In this document: piece by piece, positions 25,901 to 33,151 of the stretch
How positions within the stretch are numbered: the first letter of the stretch is position 1
Layout: each line of letters starts with the position of its first letter
From: a bacterium
Lineage (GTDB): Bacteria > Actinomycetota > Acidimicrobiia > Spongiisociales > Spongiisociaceae
Length of the DNA stretch: 42,165 bases
Reading direction: 5' to 3'
Assembly (NCBI GenBank): GCA_028821265.1
Contig: JAPPGU010000005.1
Coordinates: forward strand, 1-42,165
Position numbers and translations under genes: made by a program
The notes under the pieces: generated by a model
Seen by the model: the letters and a program-made list of their open reading frames with translations, nothing else
Database searches by the model: none
Told to the model about the DNA's origin: nothing

Positions 25901-26058
25901 AGAATCTGCTCCGGCAGGACACCGTGACGCTCCATGAGAGCGGTCATACGGCGGACCAGGGTGAAGGTCTTGCCGGTGCCGGCCCCGGCGGTCACGCGCA
26001 GAGGTCGCAGCCCGTAGTCGATGACCGCCTGCTGCTGGGCCGAAGGGCGGGGCCTCAT
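22966..26058 (-). CDS. adnB: AdnB-like UvrD helicase fused to RecB-type nuclease
   Basis: A 1030-residue superfamily 1 DNA helicase with a C-terminal PD-(D/E)XK nuclease, matching one subunit of the actinobacterial AdnAB double-strand-break resection complex. Walker A AGAGTGKT is at residues 24-31, motif II LLDEYQDT, motif III GDLDQTIYEWRGA, motif V TVHRAKGLEW and motif VI AYVAVTRAEQ. The nuclease core IVDFKSG with VQLQAYAL lies near residue 925. Four cysteines that could bind an Fe-S cluster are seen: one in TYADCPKRYYW and three in ACRSCDFLSFC at the end. ATG 26058 overlaps the TGA of the upstream helicase gene (ATGA); a longer start at 26097 is less likely. Confidence 0.88.
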   Translation of the reverse strand: MRPRPSAQQQAVIDYGLRPLRVTAGAGTGKTFTLVRRMTALMERHGVLPEQILGVTFTNKAAAELAGRIRSAPELSSIPGMRPEQAIDVFTYHGFAAHLLGTYGALVGMDRGTRIITPAAGRQILHRCVLSTPFRLVDATHVPTVVRKLVDLAGELADNLLRPEDVLASDPEDEVGARRAELATALVMFEKEKEKMGVRDFGDLTRLAVELVRDPDHRGILDRVRSQYRCVLLDEYQDTNPAQRDLFSTLFGTGRAVTAVGDLDQTIYEWRGASPANFGHFPTSFREADGSESLTLRLSVNRRSGRRILDLANRVRARITGSDPADDLEALEGKPPGSVQVSWLGDAREEAEEIARELRRLHESGMEWSEMAVLFRRNANIELVRQALEEHDIPLQVTDLGGLLKVPEVVELHAWLRLLDDPADSPALARILMGAGYRLGLGDLAPLARWVASRNRDSGGLRFILVEALEQLDSLDLLPDIRGRLERFRDIYRSLLVEAQGAGPSELARSVLARTGAWQDIDAMPTPSDISARLNVHRFLDFTEHWQPLEGSFSLRAFLDHLEMIGNDPGDGLDTARLADEEAVTLSTVHRAKGLEWRAVFLPALYESNFPARLRAYADPSTLDSSVPSHLRIDPEFRTNLDPALDDRSRRDWLRRRHYDQEWRLAYVAVTRAEQHLYLSGAHWYGSPEPLKRPSRPGDLVETARRLEHVTIGRWIPEPPPRPDSLRFPIPEAGPDAVLGTTWEMALHEIGSDAGWAVRRAGRLGVEDLYDQAVEEFQDVLLSLTDPAGHDPEPEPAVISVTGLVTYADCPKRYYWSEVDRLPRRPGPAARRGLELHRRIELHNRGMVPFEDLEPQLYDRTPDEDTASSGGERTGWGAFLESPYADRIPVHVEAPFELRISESARIRGRIDAVYGDGADRWEIVDFKSGRRSHRPSSQVQLQAYALAARQSGLGAAPPESLKVSFVYLGDGLDVVSEEADGAWMERAEQRVTELVEGIRSERFQTVPSPACRSCDFLSFCKAGQAHLASE

Positions 26059-29000
26059 CGGCGGTAGGCCTCCTGGCCCTCGGCCCACGCCGGACATACC
26101 AGCCTCACGTCGCAGTTGCCGCAGGCCCGGCCGGGCCGGGGTTCCCAGGCCTCCTCGTGGATCAGGCGGGCGATCTCCTCGAGGCGGCGCCTGGTCTCCG
26201 CCTCCCGGTCCGGGCCGAACATGCGGACGGTGACCTTCTTGGCGGGTGCGTGCGGGAACCAGAACTCGGCGCCGGTCACCGGCCCGTGCTCGGCGATCGC
26301 CGGGTCGGCGTTGGAGGCCAGGTAGTAGAAGCCGAGCTGGAGGGAGTTGCGGGCTTCCTCGTTGGTGGCCGCCGTCTTCCCGGTCTTGTAGTCGACCACC
26401 CGCAGGGTGTCGTCGGCTTTCCGCTCGATCCGGTCGACCCGCCCCCGCCAGGTCGTCCCTCCCAGCTCCAGCCTCACGGGGTGCTCGAGCAAGACCGGGC
26501 TGCCGGCAGGCTCCGGCCAGCCGGTGTAGAGCTTCTCCAGCAACTCCTCAGCCCGCCGCCGCCAGGCGTATCGCAGCGAGTCGGTTCCGAAGTCGTGCCG
26601 TTCGATATGGGAGCCCAGGAGGGCCAGGGCCTCATCGACGGTGGACCGGCGGTCCTCTCGCGCCGCCTGCCGCTCGGCGTGTTCCAGCACCGTGTGGATG
26701 AGGGTGCCGAAGGTGAGGTGGGGGCTGCCGTCGGCGCCCACCTCGAGCAGCCGTCCCAGGGCGAACTGCCGGGGGCACCTGTCGTAGCCCAGGGCATCGC
26801 TGGGGGATAACCGTCTCCGGCCACGGATGAGGCCCTGATCGGCATCCTCCCGGCGTACGGCCGCGTAGCTCTGCGGGGTGCGGATGCCGGGGCGCGAGGT
26901 GGTGGCCAGCACCGTGGCGGCGGCGAGACGTCGATGGTCGGGCTCGGCGGGATCGACCAGGACGCGCCTCAACCAGGTCTCCGCCTCTCTAGGAGTGACG
27001 GGCCTGGCCGGAGCGGGGTCGGCGCCCGCCACGTCCACTCCCGGGCCCCGGATCATCTCCAGGAACCGGCTGGGACGGTGGTGGGCCTCGCCGGAGCCGG
27101 CGTTGGTCGCGGTCAGCACGACACGCCGGCACGCCCGGGTCATACCGGTGTAGAGAAGGCGGGTCTCCTCCTGCAGGCGTCGGTTAGTCGACCGGTCGGG
27201 CGCCGCCTCGGATCGGTCCGGGGGGGCGAGGGAGCGCAGGGGGTCGAGGTGCTCGACCTGGAGCAGCGACCGGTGGCGGCTCAGGTCGGGTAGCACTCCC
27301 TCGACCGCATCCGCGATGAACACCACGTCGAACTCGAGGCCCTTCGTCTGGTGGATGGTGGTCAGGACCATCCGATCCTCGCCGGGATCCCGGTAGCTGA
27401 GCAACGGGCTGGCCTCGAAGTCATCGGACTCGACCAGACGGATGTAGTCGACCAGGGTGATGCTCGGATCGCGGTCGGCCACCCTGGCCAGGGCCTGGGA
27501 TAGGCTCGCCCAGGCCGCCCGGAAGTCGCCGCGTGCCGGATCGCTCACGAAGGGCTCCAGCTGCGGGAGCCGGGTCCACGCATGCCAGAACCCGTCGATG
27601 GCGGGCAAATGGATCCAGGACGGATCGCTGAGCAGGCCGGCGAGTTCCTCCCCTCCCTCCACATGGGCCCGGATGGCCTCGGACCATTCCAAGTCGAACA
27701 GCCTCCGGTCACGGTCGACCGCCCGGAGGCGGCCCACGCCCAGGTTGAACAGGGGACCCAGCAGCACCCTCCTGATCGGTCCGCTGCCGGCGGACGGGCC
27801 GGAGTGGGAGCCGAGAGCGGCCCGGGCCAGGTCGAGGATGACCCGGGTGGCCGGGTGGTCGGCGAGGCGCTTGTCAGGACGCTCGTGGGGGATCGACCTT
27901 TGTTCCAGGGCCCGCGACAGCTCCCGGAGGAGCCGCCGCTTGGTCCGGACGAGCACCGCCATCCGGTGGAAGGGGATGTCCTGCTCCACCCGGAGCCGCC
28001 CGGCCTGGGTGGCGATCCATTCCGCTTCGGCGGACTCCTGGTCGAACACCCGGATCTCGACCCGACCGGGCCCGGTGGCGGCTTCCACCGGGCCCGCCGC
28101 ACCGGGAAGGTCGGCCCCGACCGTGAGCCGTTCGGCGGCCCGGAGGATCTCGACCGGGGTGCGGAAGGAAGTCGCCAGCACCCAGCGCCGTACCGGACTC
28201 GCGTCCCCGGCCGGAAAGTCGGCGGCGAAGCGCTGGACATTGCCCAGGTCGGCGCCGCGGAAGCCGTATATGGACTGGTAGGGGTCGGCCGCCGCGGTGA
28301 GGTTGCGGTCCGGGCCGACCAGCCACTTGAGCAGCACTGCCTGAGCCCTCGTGGTGTCCTGGTACTCGTCCACCAGCACGTAGCGGTAGGGCCGGACGCC
28401 GGGCTCCGCCTCCGACCGGTCGGCCAGCACCTCGATCGCCCGGGCCATCAGGGTTCCGTAGTCGATCCGTCCCCGGCGGTCCAGCTCGGCGTCGTAGCGG
28501 TCGATGAACTCCGGCAGGGCCCGCCAGTAGCGGCGTTCCCGCGCGATCCGGGCCAGGTCGGCGCGGTCGAGAAGCTGTTCCCGGGCTCGCAGGATGAAGT
28601 CGGTCACCTCGTGGGCGAGGGTTCTGCTGTCGAGGAGCCGCCGGAGGGGAACCGGCCAGTTGCCCGGCGGGTCGCCGGCCAGCAGTTCCGAGACCAGGTC
28701 CACCTGCTCGGGGCCGGTCAGGATGGACGGAAGGGCGTCCCATCCGAGCACGTCATGGGCGTGCCGCTCCAGCAGGCGGTAGGCGAGGGAGTGGAAGGTG
28801 GACGCACCGATGCCTCCGGCCGGACCTGCCACGGCGCGGTGGAGCCGGTTCCCGAAGTCGGACGCGGCGCGGCGGGAGAACGTGACCGCGAGGATGGCCG
28901 AGCCCGGTACGCCGCGGTCGTCGAGCAGATGGGCGATCCGGCGCACGAGGAACTCCGTCTTGCCGGCGCCCGGGCCTGCCACCACCAGCTGTGGGCCTTC

Positions 29001-29102
29001 GGTCGCCTTCACCGGCCCGTCCCATTCCTCGGGACGGAGCCGTAGCTCGGCGAACCGGGCTGTGGTCGGGCCCGGAGTCACCCGGTCCGGAACGCCCGTC
29101 AA
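26055..29102 (-). CDS. adnA: AdnA-like UvrD helicase fused to RecB-type nuclease
   Basis: A 1015-residue partner of the downstream helicase-nuclease. Walker A AGPGAGKT is at 42-49, motif II LVDEYQDT, motif III ADPYQSIYGFRGAD, a motif V region TIHQTKGLEFDVVF and motif VI LLYTGMTRA, so all motor motifs look intact. The C-terminal nuclease shows RVVDYKTG near residue 900 and NSLQLGFYYLA. Cysteines in GYDRCPRQFA and ACGNCDVRLVC could hold an Fe-S cluster. Gene order (A then B, 4-nt overlap) matches the mycobacterial adnA-adnB operon. The TTG start at 29102 overlaps the TGA of a small upstream ORF (TTGA). The pair would bind broken DNA ends, unwind and resect them for recombination. Confidence 0.86.
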   Translation of the reverse strand: MTGVPDRVTPGPTTARFAELRLRPEEWDGPVKATEGPQLVVAGPGAGKTEFLVRRIAHLLDDRGVPGSAILAVTFSRRAASDFGNRLHRAVAGPAGGIGASTFHSLAYRLLERHAHDVLGWDALPSILTGPEQVDLVSELLAGDPPGNWPVPLRRLLDSRTLAHEVTDFILRAREQLLDRADLARIARERRYWRALPEFIDRYDAELDRRGRIDYGTLMARAIEVLADRSEAEPGVRPYRYVLVDEYQDTTRAQAVLLKWLVGPDRNLTAAADPYQSIYGFRGADLGNVQRFAADFPAGDASPVRRWVLATSFRTPVEILRAAERLTVGADLPGAAGPVEAATGPGRVEIRVFDQESAEAEWIATQAGRLRVEQDIPFHRMAVLVRTKRRLLRELSRALEQRSIPHERPDKRLADHPATRVILDLARAALGSHSGPSAGSGPIRRVLLGPLFNLGVGRLRAVDRDRRLFDLEWSEAIRAHVEGGEELAGLLSDPSWIHLPAIDGFWHAWTRLPQLEPFVSDPARGDFRAAWASLSQALARVADRDPSITLVDYIRLVESDDFEASPLLSYRDPGEDRMVLTTIHQTKGLEFDVVFIADAVEGVLPDLSRHRSLLQVEHLDPLRSLAPPDRSEAAPDRSTNRRLQEETRLLYTGMTRACRRVVLTATNAGSGEAHHRPSRFLEMIRGPGVDVAGADPAPARPVTPREAETWLRRVLVDPAEPDHRRLAAATVLATTSRPGIRTPQSYAAVRREDADQGLIRGRRRLSPSDALGYDRCPRQFALGRLLEVGADGSPHLTFGTLIHTVLEHAERQAAREDRRSTVDEALALLGSHIERHDFGTDSLRYAWRRRAEELLEKLYTGWPEPAGSPVLLEHPVRLELGGTTWRGRVDRIERKADDTLRVVDYKTGKTAATNEEARNSLQLGFYYLASNADPAIAEHGPVTGAEFWFPHAPAKKVTVRMFGPDREAETRRRLEEIARLIHEEAWEPRPGRACGNCDVRLVCPAWAEGQEAYRR

Positions 29103-29263
29103 GCGGCCAGCGGCGGCCGGGTGGCGAGCGCCGCCTCAGCCTCTGCCTGCCCGGTCTCCTCCAGCACCACGGTGAAGCCGAAGCCGGCCTCGATGATCGC
29201 CAGTTCGGCGGCCAGGATGGCTTCCTGGTCCCGGCTGGTTTGGGTTCTCTTGTCTTCAGCCAT
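29099..29263 (-). CDS. Small protein upstream of adnAB
   Basis: A 54-residue acidic, Ala/Glu-rich protein (MAEDKRTQTSRDQEAI...ATRPPLAA) that I do not recognise. It is probably one or two helices with a short hydrophobic middle (AIIEAGFGFTVVL). Its stop overlaps the TTG start of adnA by 4 nt, so even if the product is minor, translation would feed into adnA. ATG 29263 is preceded at 7 nt by a TAAGTT box and by a 13-bp palindrome, which fits leaderless transcription. A longer start (GTG 29293) would run through the palindrome and is less likely. Confidence 0.6.
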   Translation of the reverse strand: MAEDKRTQTSRDQEAILAAELAIIEAGFGFTVVLEETGQAEAEAALATRPPLAA

Positions 29264-29266
29264 GGT

Positions 29267-29279
29267 CCGTAACTTACGG
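29267..29279 (-). promoter_or_regulatory. Palindrome with -10 box at the small ORF-adnAB start
   Basis: CCGTAA-C-TTACGG is a perfect 6-bp inverted repeat, 3 nt from the ATG. On the minus strand it contains TAAGTT, a TAnnnT box placed 7 nt before the start codon, as in leaderless actinobacterial promoters. No clear -35 box was seen. Confidence 0.4.
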
Positions 29280-29522
29280 GGAGGGTGTGACACGATCCGA
29301 CGGCAGGTTGCCGGAGAAGGCGTGGACGGTCGGCCGCGGGGCCCCGACCTGCGGTTTCGTTGCCGCCTGCAGGGTCAACCGGACGTTTCTCGGCATCCTC
29401 TAGCCCGAGATCCTACGGTATCCTTGGGTCCAGCGACGTCCCTGCGGCGTCCGGCTCGGATCGATGCCGTATCATCGTCCGTCACACTTGCCCAAGCCCA
29501 CTTTCGGAGTAGCCGATAGCTC

Positions 29523-30788
29523 GTGGTCTCCGTCATACCTGTTGAAGCCCTCATAGCCCGCGCCGACCGGGTTGCCGACGTCGTCGCCCCCCAGGCCGAC
29601 TCGGTCCCCGGCGGGGACAGCTATCGCTATGCGGTTGATCATCCCGACTCGTTCATGAACGTCACCCTTGCGGTGGGCGAGTTCCCCGGGCCGACGCCAT
29701 CCCGGGAGGCGGTGGTCAAGCGGGCTTCCGGTCACTTCCGCGGGATGCTGGAGCGAGGGCTGTTCGAGCCCCTCCCTTCGGCGGCCTTCTTCCTTTACGA
29801 GCTGGATACGGGTAGCCATCGCCAGGTGGGAATCGTGGGTGGGGTCTCGGTGGCGGCGGTCGAGGAGGGGCGGATACTCGGTCACGAGGACACCCTCGAA
29901 GGCCCGGTGGAGGATCTGGCCCACTTCTACCGCGGGGCACGGCTCTCGTCCAGCCCGGTGGCGCTCGGGTTCGATGCGGATGAGCATCACCACGCTCTGA
30001 TGAGGGAGCTCTCCTCGGGCACGCCGCTCCGGGACTTCACGAGCCCGGACGGTGTCCGGCAGCGCCTCTGGGCGGTCATGGACCCGTCCGGACTTGCCGC
30101 CGTGCGGGCGGCCGCATCCCGGGTCGGGACTATGTACATCACCGACGGCCACCATCGCGTGGCGGCGGCCCGGCAGCGGAGAGCCGGCCCCGGCTGGTTC
30201 CTGGCCATCATGTTTCCCAACGACCACCTCCGGGCACTGGCCTACAACCGCGTGATCGTGCCCGACTTCCTCCCGTCTCCCGAGGAGGTCCGCCGGTCGC
30301 TGGGTGCCGGGTGGGACATGGACAAAGTGGGGCCGGCCGGTTCGGTGGAGTCCCAACCGCGGGGCACGGGCGAGATCGCCATGGTGCTGGACGGCTCGTC
30401 GTACCGGCTGGTGTTCCGCGGGCGGCGTCCGGACCATCCGGTCGAACGCCTCGATGTGAGCCTGCTCCACGACAGCATCCTGGGTCCGGTGTTCGGCATC
30501 TCGTCCAGCGATGATCCGCGTCTCTGGTACGAGGTGGGGGAGAACACGACCGTAGCCTTCGAGAGCCAGGTTGCGGCCTATCCTGGCGCCGTGGGTTTCG
30601 CGATGCATCCGGCGCAGATCGGCGAGATGACCGCGGTCGCCGATGCGAGAAGCCTGATGCCCCCCAAGTCGACCTGGTTCACTCCCAAGCCTCGCTCCGG
30701 ACTGCTCGTGGTCCGCTGGGAGGAGCAGGCGGCCGGAAGTGATCCGCGAGCACGGGGCAGCTCGACGGCGGGAAGCCGGGAACGGTGA
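29523..30788 (+). CDS. DUF1015 family protein
   Basis: A 421-residue protein of the DUF1015 family (related to SerK/ParB-like proteins), for which I know no settled function in bacteria. Recognisable family features are the YITDGHHRVAAARQ motif in the middle and MPPKSTWFTPKPRSGL near the C-terminus. The usual N-terminal SPPYDV-type stretch is weaker, here VVAPQADSV, so it is a divergent member. The start is GTG 29523. Its TGA overlaps the GTG start of the glutamate dehydrogenase gene (GTGA), which indicates a two-gene operon linked to amino-acid metabolism. Confidence 0.82.
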   Translation: MVSVIPVEALIARADRVADVVAPQADSVPGGDSYRYAVDHPDSFMNVTLAVGEFPGPTPSREAVVKRASGHFRGMLERGLFEPLPSAAFFLYELDTGSHRQVGIVGGVSVAAVEEGRILGHEDTLEGPVEDLAHFYRGARLSSSPVALGFDADEHHHALMRELSSGTPLRDFTSPDGVRQRLWAVMDPSGLAAVRAAASRVGTMYITDGHHRVAAARQRRAGPGWFLAIMFPNDHLRALAYNRVIVPDFLPSPEEVRRSLGAGWDMDKVGPAGSVESQPRGTGEIAMVLDGSSYRLVFRGRRPDHPVERLDVSLLHDSILGPVFGISSSDDPRLWYEVGENTTVAFESQVAAYPGAVGFAMHPAQIGEMTAVADARSLMPPKSTWFTPKPRSGLLVVRWEEQAAGSDPRARGSSTAGSRER

Positions 30789-32083
30789 CCATGCCCGATC
30801 GGAACCGAGCACCCGCGGTCGCCCCCGAGATGGAGTGGGATTCCCCCATGTACAAGGAGGCGGTCTCCCAGTTCCAGAACGTGGCCGAGAAGATGGGCCT
30901 TGACGACAACATCCGTGAACGCCTGACCATGCCGCAAAGGTCCCTGGTCGTCACCTTCCCGTACCGGACGGACGAGTATTCCAAGGTGCGCACCGCCTAC
31001 GGCTACCGCGTGCAGCACGTTCTCACCATGGGTCCCACCAAGGGCGGCATCCGCTACGCCCCGGACGTCAATCTGGGCGAGGTGGCGGCGCTGGCGATGC
31101 TCATGACCTGGAAGTGCGCGCTGGTGGGCCTGCCGTTCGGAGGCGCCAAGGGAGGCGTCCGGATCGATCCGCACGCCGTTTCCCGGAGGGAGCTGCAGCG
31201 GGTCACCAGGCGCTACACGGCCGAGGTCATCGGCATGATTGGTCCGCAGACGGACATCCCGGCGCCGGATCTGGGCACCGACGAGCGGGTCATGGCCTGG
31301 ATCATGGACACCTACAGCCAGCACCAGGGGCACGCGGTCCCGGCCGTGGTGACCGGTAAGCCGCCCGAGTTGGGCGGGTCGGTGGCCCGCCGCGAGGCGA
31401 CCGGCCGGGGGATCATCAGCCTGCTGCCGTCAGCGGCCATGCGGTGCGGGGTGGCGGTCGACGGAGCGCGGGTAGTGATCCAGGGCTTCGGCAACGTGGG
31501 TCGCTATGCGGCCATCGCCGCGGCCGAGGTCGGGTGCCGCGTGGTCGCCGTGGGTGATCTGACCGGCGCGATCCACAACGGGAACGGTCTGGAGGTCGGC
31601 CGCCTGGCGCGCTACGTGGACGAGGTCGGGGGCGTGAAGGGCTTCCCGGGGGCCGATGAGATCACTTCGGACGAGCTGATGGCGATCGACTGCGAAGTGT
31701 TGATACCGGCGGCGGTGGGAGGAGTGATCCACGCCGGTAACGCCGGCGACATCCGAGCCAGGCTGATCCTGGAGGGTGCGAACAACCCGACCACCCTCGA
31801 GGCAGACCGCATCCTGCTCGACAGGGGAGTGCTGATCGTGCCCGACATCATCTGCAACGCAGGCGGGGTGACGGTCTCGTACTTCGAGTGGGTGCAGGAC
31901 CTGCAGAACTACTTCTGGTCGGAGAACGAGATCGTGAGCCGGCTCCGTGAGATCATGATCAGGGCGTTCGAGTCGGTGCTGGAGGTCAGCATCCGGGAGA
32001 AGGTGGACATGCGAACCGCCGCTCTGATGAGAGGAATCGAAAGGGTGGCCCGCGCCAAGCTGGTCCGAGGGGTCTATCCCTAG
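30785..32083 (+). CDS. Glutamate dehydrogenase (Glu/Leu/Phe/Val family)
   Basis: A 432-residue NAD(P)-dependent dehydrogenase that interconverts glutamate and 2-oxoglutarate plus ammonia. The catalytic lysine stretch LPFGGAKGGV, the substrate-binding TKGGIRYAP and the proton-relay region ending in PAPDLGTDERVM are present. The Rossmann motif is GFGNVG near residue 233. The length and fold type match the hexameric small GDH group. The start could be GTG 30785, coupled to the DUF1015 stop, or ATG 30791. It ends in a hairpin shared with a convergent gene. Confidence 0.92.
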   Translation: MTMPDRNRAPAVAPEMEWDSPMYKEAVSQFQNVAEKMGLDDNIRERLTMPQRSLVVTFPYRTDEYSKVRTAYGYRVQHVLTMGPTKGGIRYAPDVNLGEVAALAMLMTWKCALVGLPFGGAKGGVRIDPHAVSRRELQRVTRRYTAEVIGMIGPQTDIPAPDLGTDERVMAWIMDTYSQHQGHAVPAVVTGKPPELGGSVARREATGRGIISLLPSAAMRCGVAVDGARVVIQGFGNVGRYAAIAAAEVGCRVVAVGDLTGAIHNGNGLEVGRLARYVDEVGGVKGFPGADEITSDELMAIDCEVLIPAAVGGVIHAGNAGDIRARLILEGANNPTTLEADRILLDRGVLIVPDIICNAGGVTVSYFEWVQDLQNYFWSENEIVSRLREIMIRAFESVLEVSIREKVDMRTAALMRGIERVARAKLVRGVYP

Positions 32084-32100
32084 TGGCCACCGGCTACTAG
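32080..32100. terminator. Bidirectional hairpin containing both stop codons
   Basis: CTAGTGGCC (32080-32088), a 3-nt loop ACC, then GGCTACTAG (32092-32100): nine pairs with one G-T wobble. It holds the TAG of glutamate dehydrogenase and, on the other strand, the TAG of the convergent nuclease gene. Confidence 0.55.
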
Positions 32101-33002
32101 TCGAGGGGTAGGTTGGGCTCCGGCTTGGCGTAGGCCTGGCCCTCCGGGCAGAGGTCCTGGAAGGCGCACCACCGGCACAGGGCTGACGGTTTGGGCGGGA
32201 AGTTGTCCCGCTCGATGGCCGCCCGGATGGTGGTCGACAGGGCCAGGAGTTGGCGCTCGATTCCGTCCAGGGTGTTGCGATCGATCTCGATCGAGTACAC
32301 GGTGGAGTTGCCCAGGTACATGAGGCGGAGCTCGGCCGGGGTCCGGCCCCTCTGCCGCTGCACCAGCAGGGCATAGATCTTGAGGGCGAAGAACGCCGGA
32401 AGGGCGAAACGCTCGGGTGGCGCGGCCCCGGTCTTGTAGTCGATGATGACCAGCTTTCCGTCGGGTCGCTCATCCATGCGGTCGAGGATGCCGCGCACCA
32501 CGATCTCCCCGAGGTCTTCGGCGAGCATGAGTTCCCGCTCGACCGGAGCGACCGAGGTCGGATCCTCCAGCCGGGTGTAGTTGGCCACCACGCGCAGGCT
32601 GTCGATTCCCCACTGCCGTTCGGCGTCCAGGTCCTCGAACAGACCGGAGTACTCGGGAGTGGCCCGCAGCGCGGTCCATTCCTCGCGGAACAGGTCGAAC
32701 AGGCGCTCCGGCGTTCGCTCCGCGGCGGCGAGATCGAAGAGGCGTTCCAAGGCCAGATGGGCGGTCGTGCCCCGCGCCTGCGGGGGCGTGACCGGCTCGG
32801 GCAGCCGGTCGATAGCCCGGAATCGGAAGAGCAGGGGACACTGTTTGAAGTCACCGGCGCGGCTGGGAGAGATGGTCTCGAGAACGGTCTCGGAGCTCGC
32901 AGCGGTCCGGTCCGCGCCGACCGGGGAGTCCGGCGTGGGTACGTTCTCGAACAGCGCCGGCTGCCGGGCCGCGGACTTCAACGATGACATGAGCAGGATC
33001 AT
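32097..33002 (-). CDS. Stand-alone RecB/Cas4-like PD-(D/E)XK nuclease
   Basis: A 301-residue protein equivalent to the C-terminal nuclease domain of RecB/AddB without a helicase. The catalytic core is VIIDYKTG, with upstream acid in GILDRMDE and a following ALKIYALLV helix. Four cysteines that likely bind a 4Fe-4S cluster are at 55 (FKQCPLLF) and about 276, 279 and 285 (CRWCAFQDLC), the same layout as in the two helicase-nucleases nearby. The first 35 residues look disordered. The start is uncertain: ATG 33002 or ATG 32990, neither with a clear ribosome site. No cas1/cas2 or repeats are near, so a role in DNA repair is more likely than CRISPR adaptation. Confidence 0.83.
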   Translation of the reverse strand: MILLMSSLKSAARQPALFENVPTPDSPVGADRTAASSETVLETISPSRAGDFKQCPLLFRFRAIDRLPEPVTPPQARGTTAHLALERLFDLAAAERTPERLFDLFREEWTALRATPEYSGLFEDLDAERQWGIDSLRVVANYTRLEDPTSVAPVERELMLAEDLGEIVVRGILDRMDERPDGKLVIIDYKTGAAPPERFALPAFFALKIYALLVQRQRGRTPAELRLMYLGNSTVYSIEIDRNTLDGIERQLLALSTTIRAAIERDNFPPKPSALCRWCAFQDLCPEGQAYAKPEPNLPLD

Positions 33003-33151
33003 AAAGACCGGCCATGACGCTGTCGCGATGCGGCGACCGGCCGCCTACCCGTCCGGCGGTCAGGTCGCGAAAATATCCGGGGGAGCGCGAAAAACTTGGC
33101 GCCAAACGGATAGTTGGATGCTGCCTGGCGGGGTAACTTGGTGTCAACCAA

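Noticed and set aside
32097-33002. cas4
   Set aside because: The fold and cysteines fit, but there is no cas1, cas2 or CRISPR repeat in the window.
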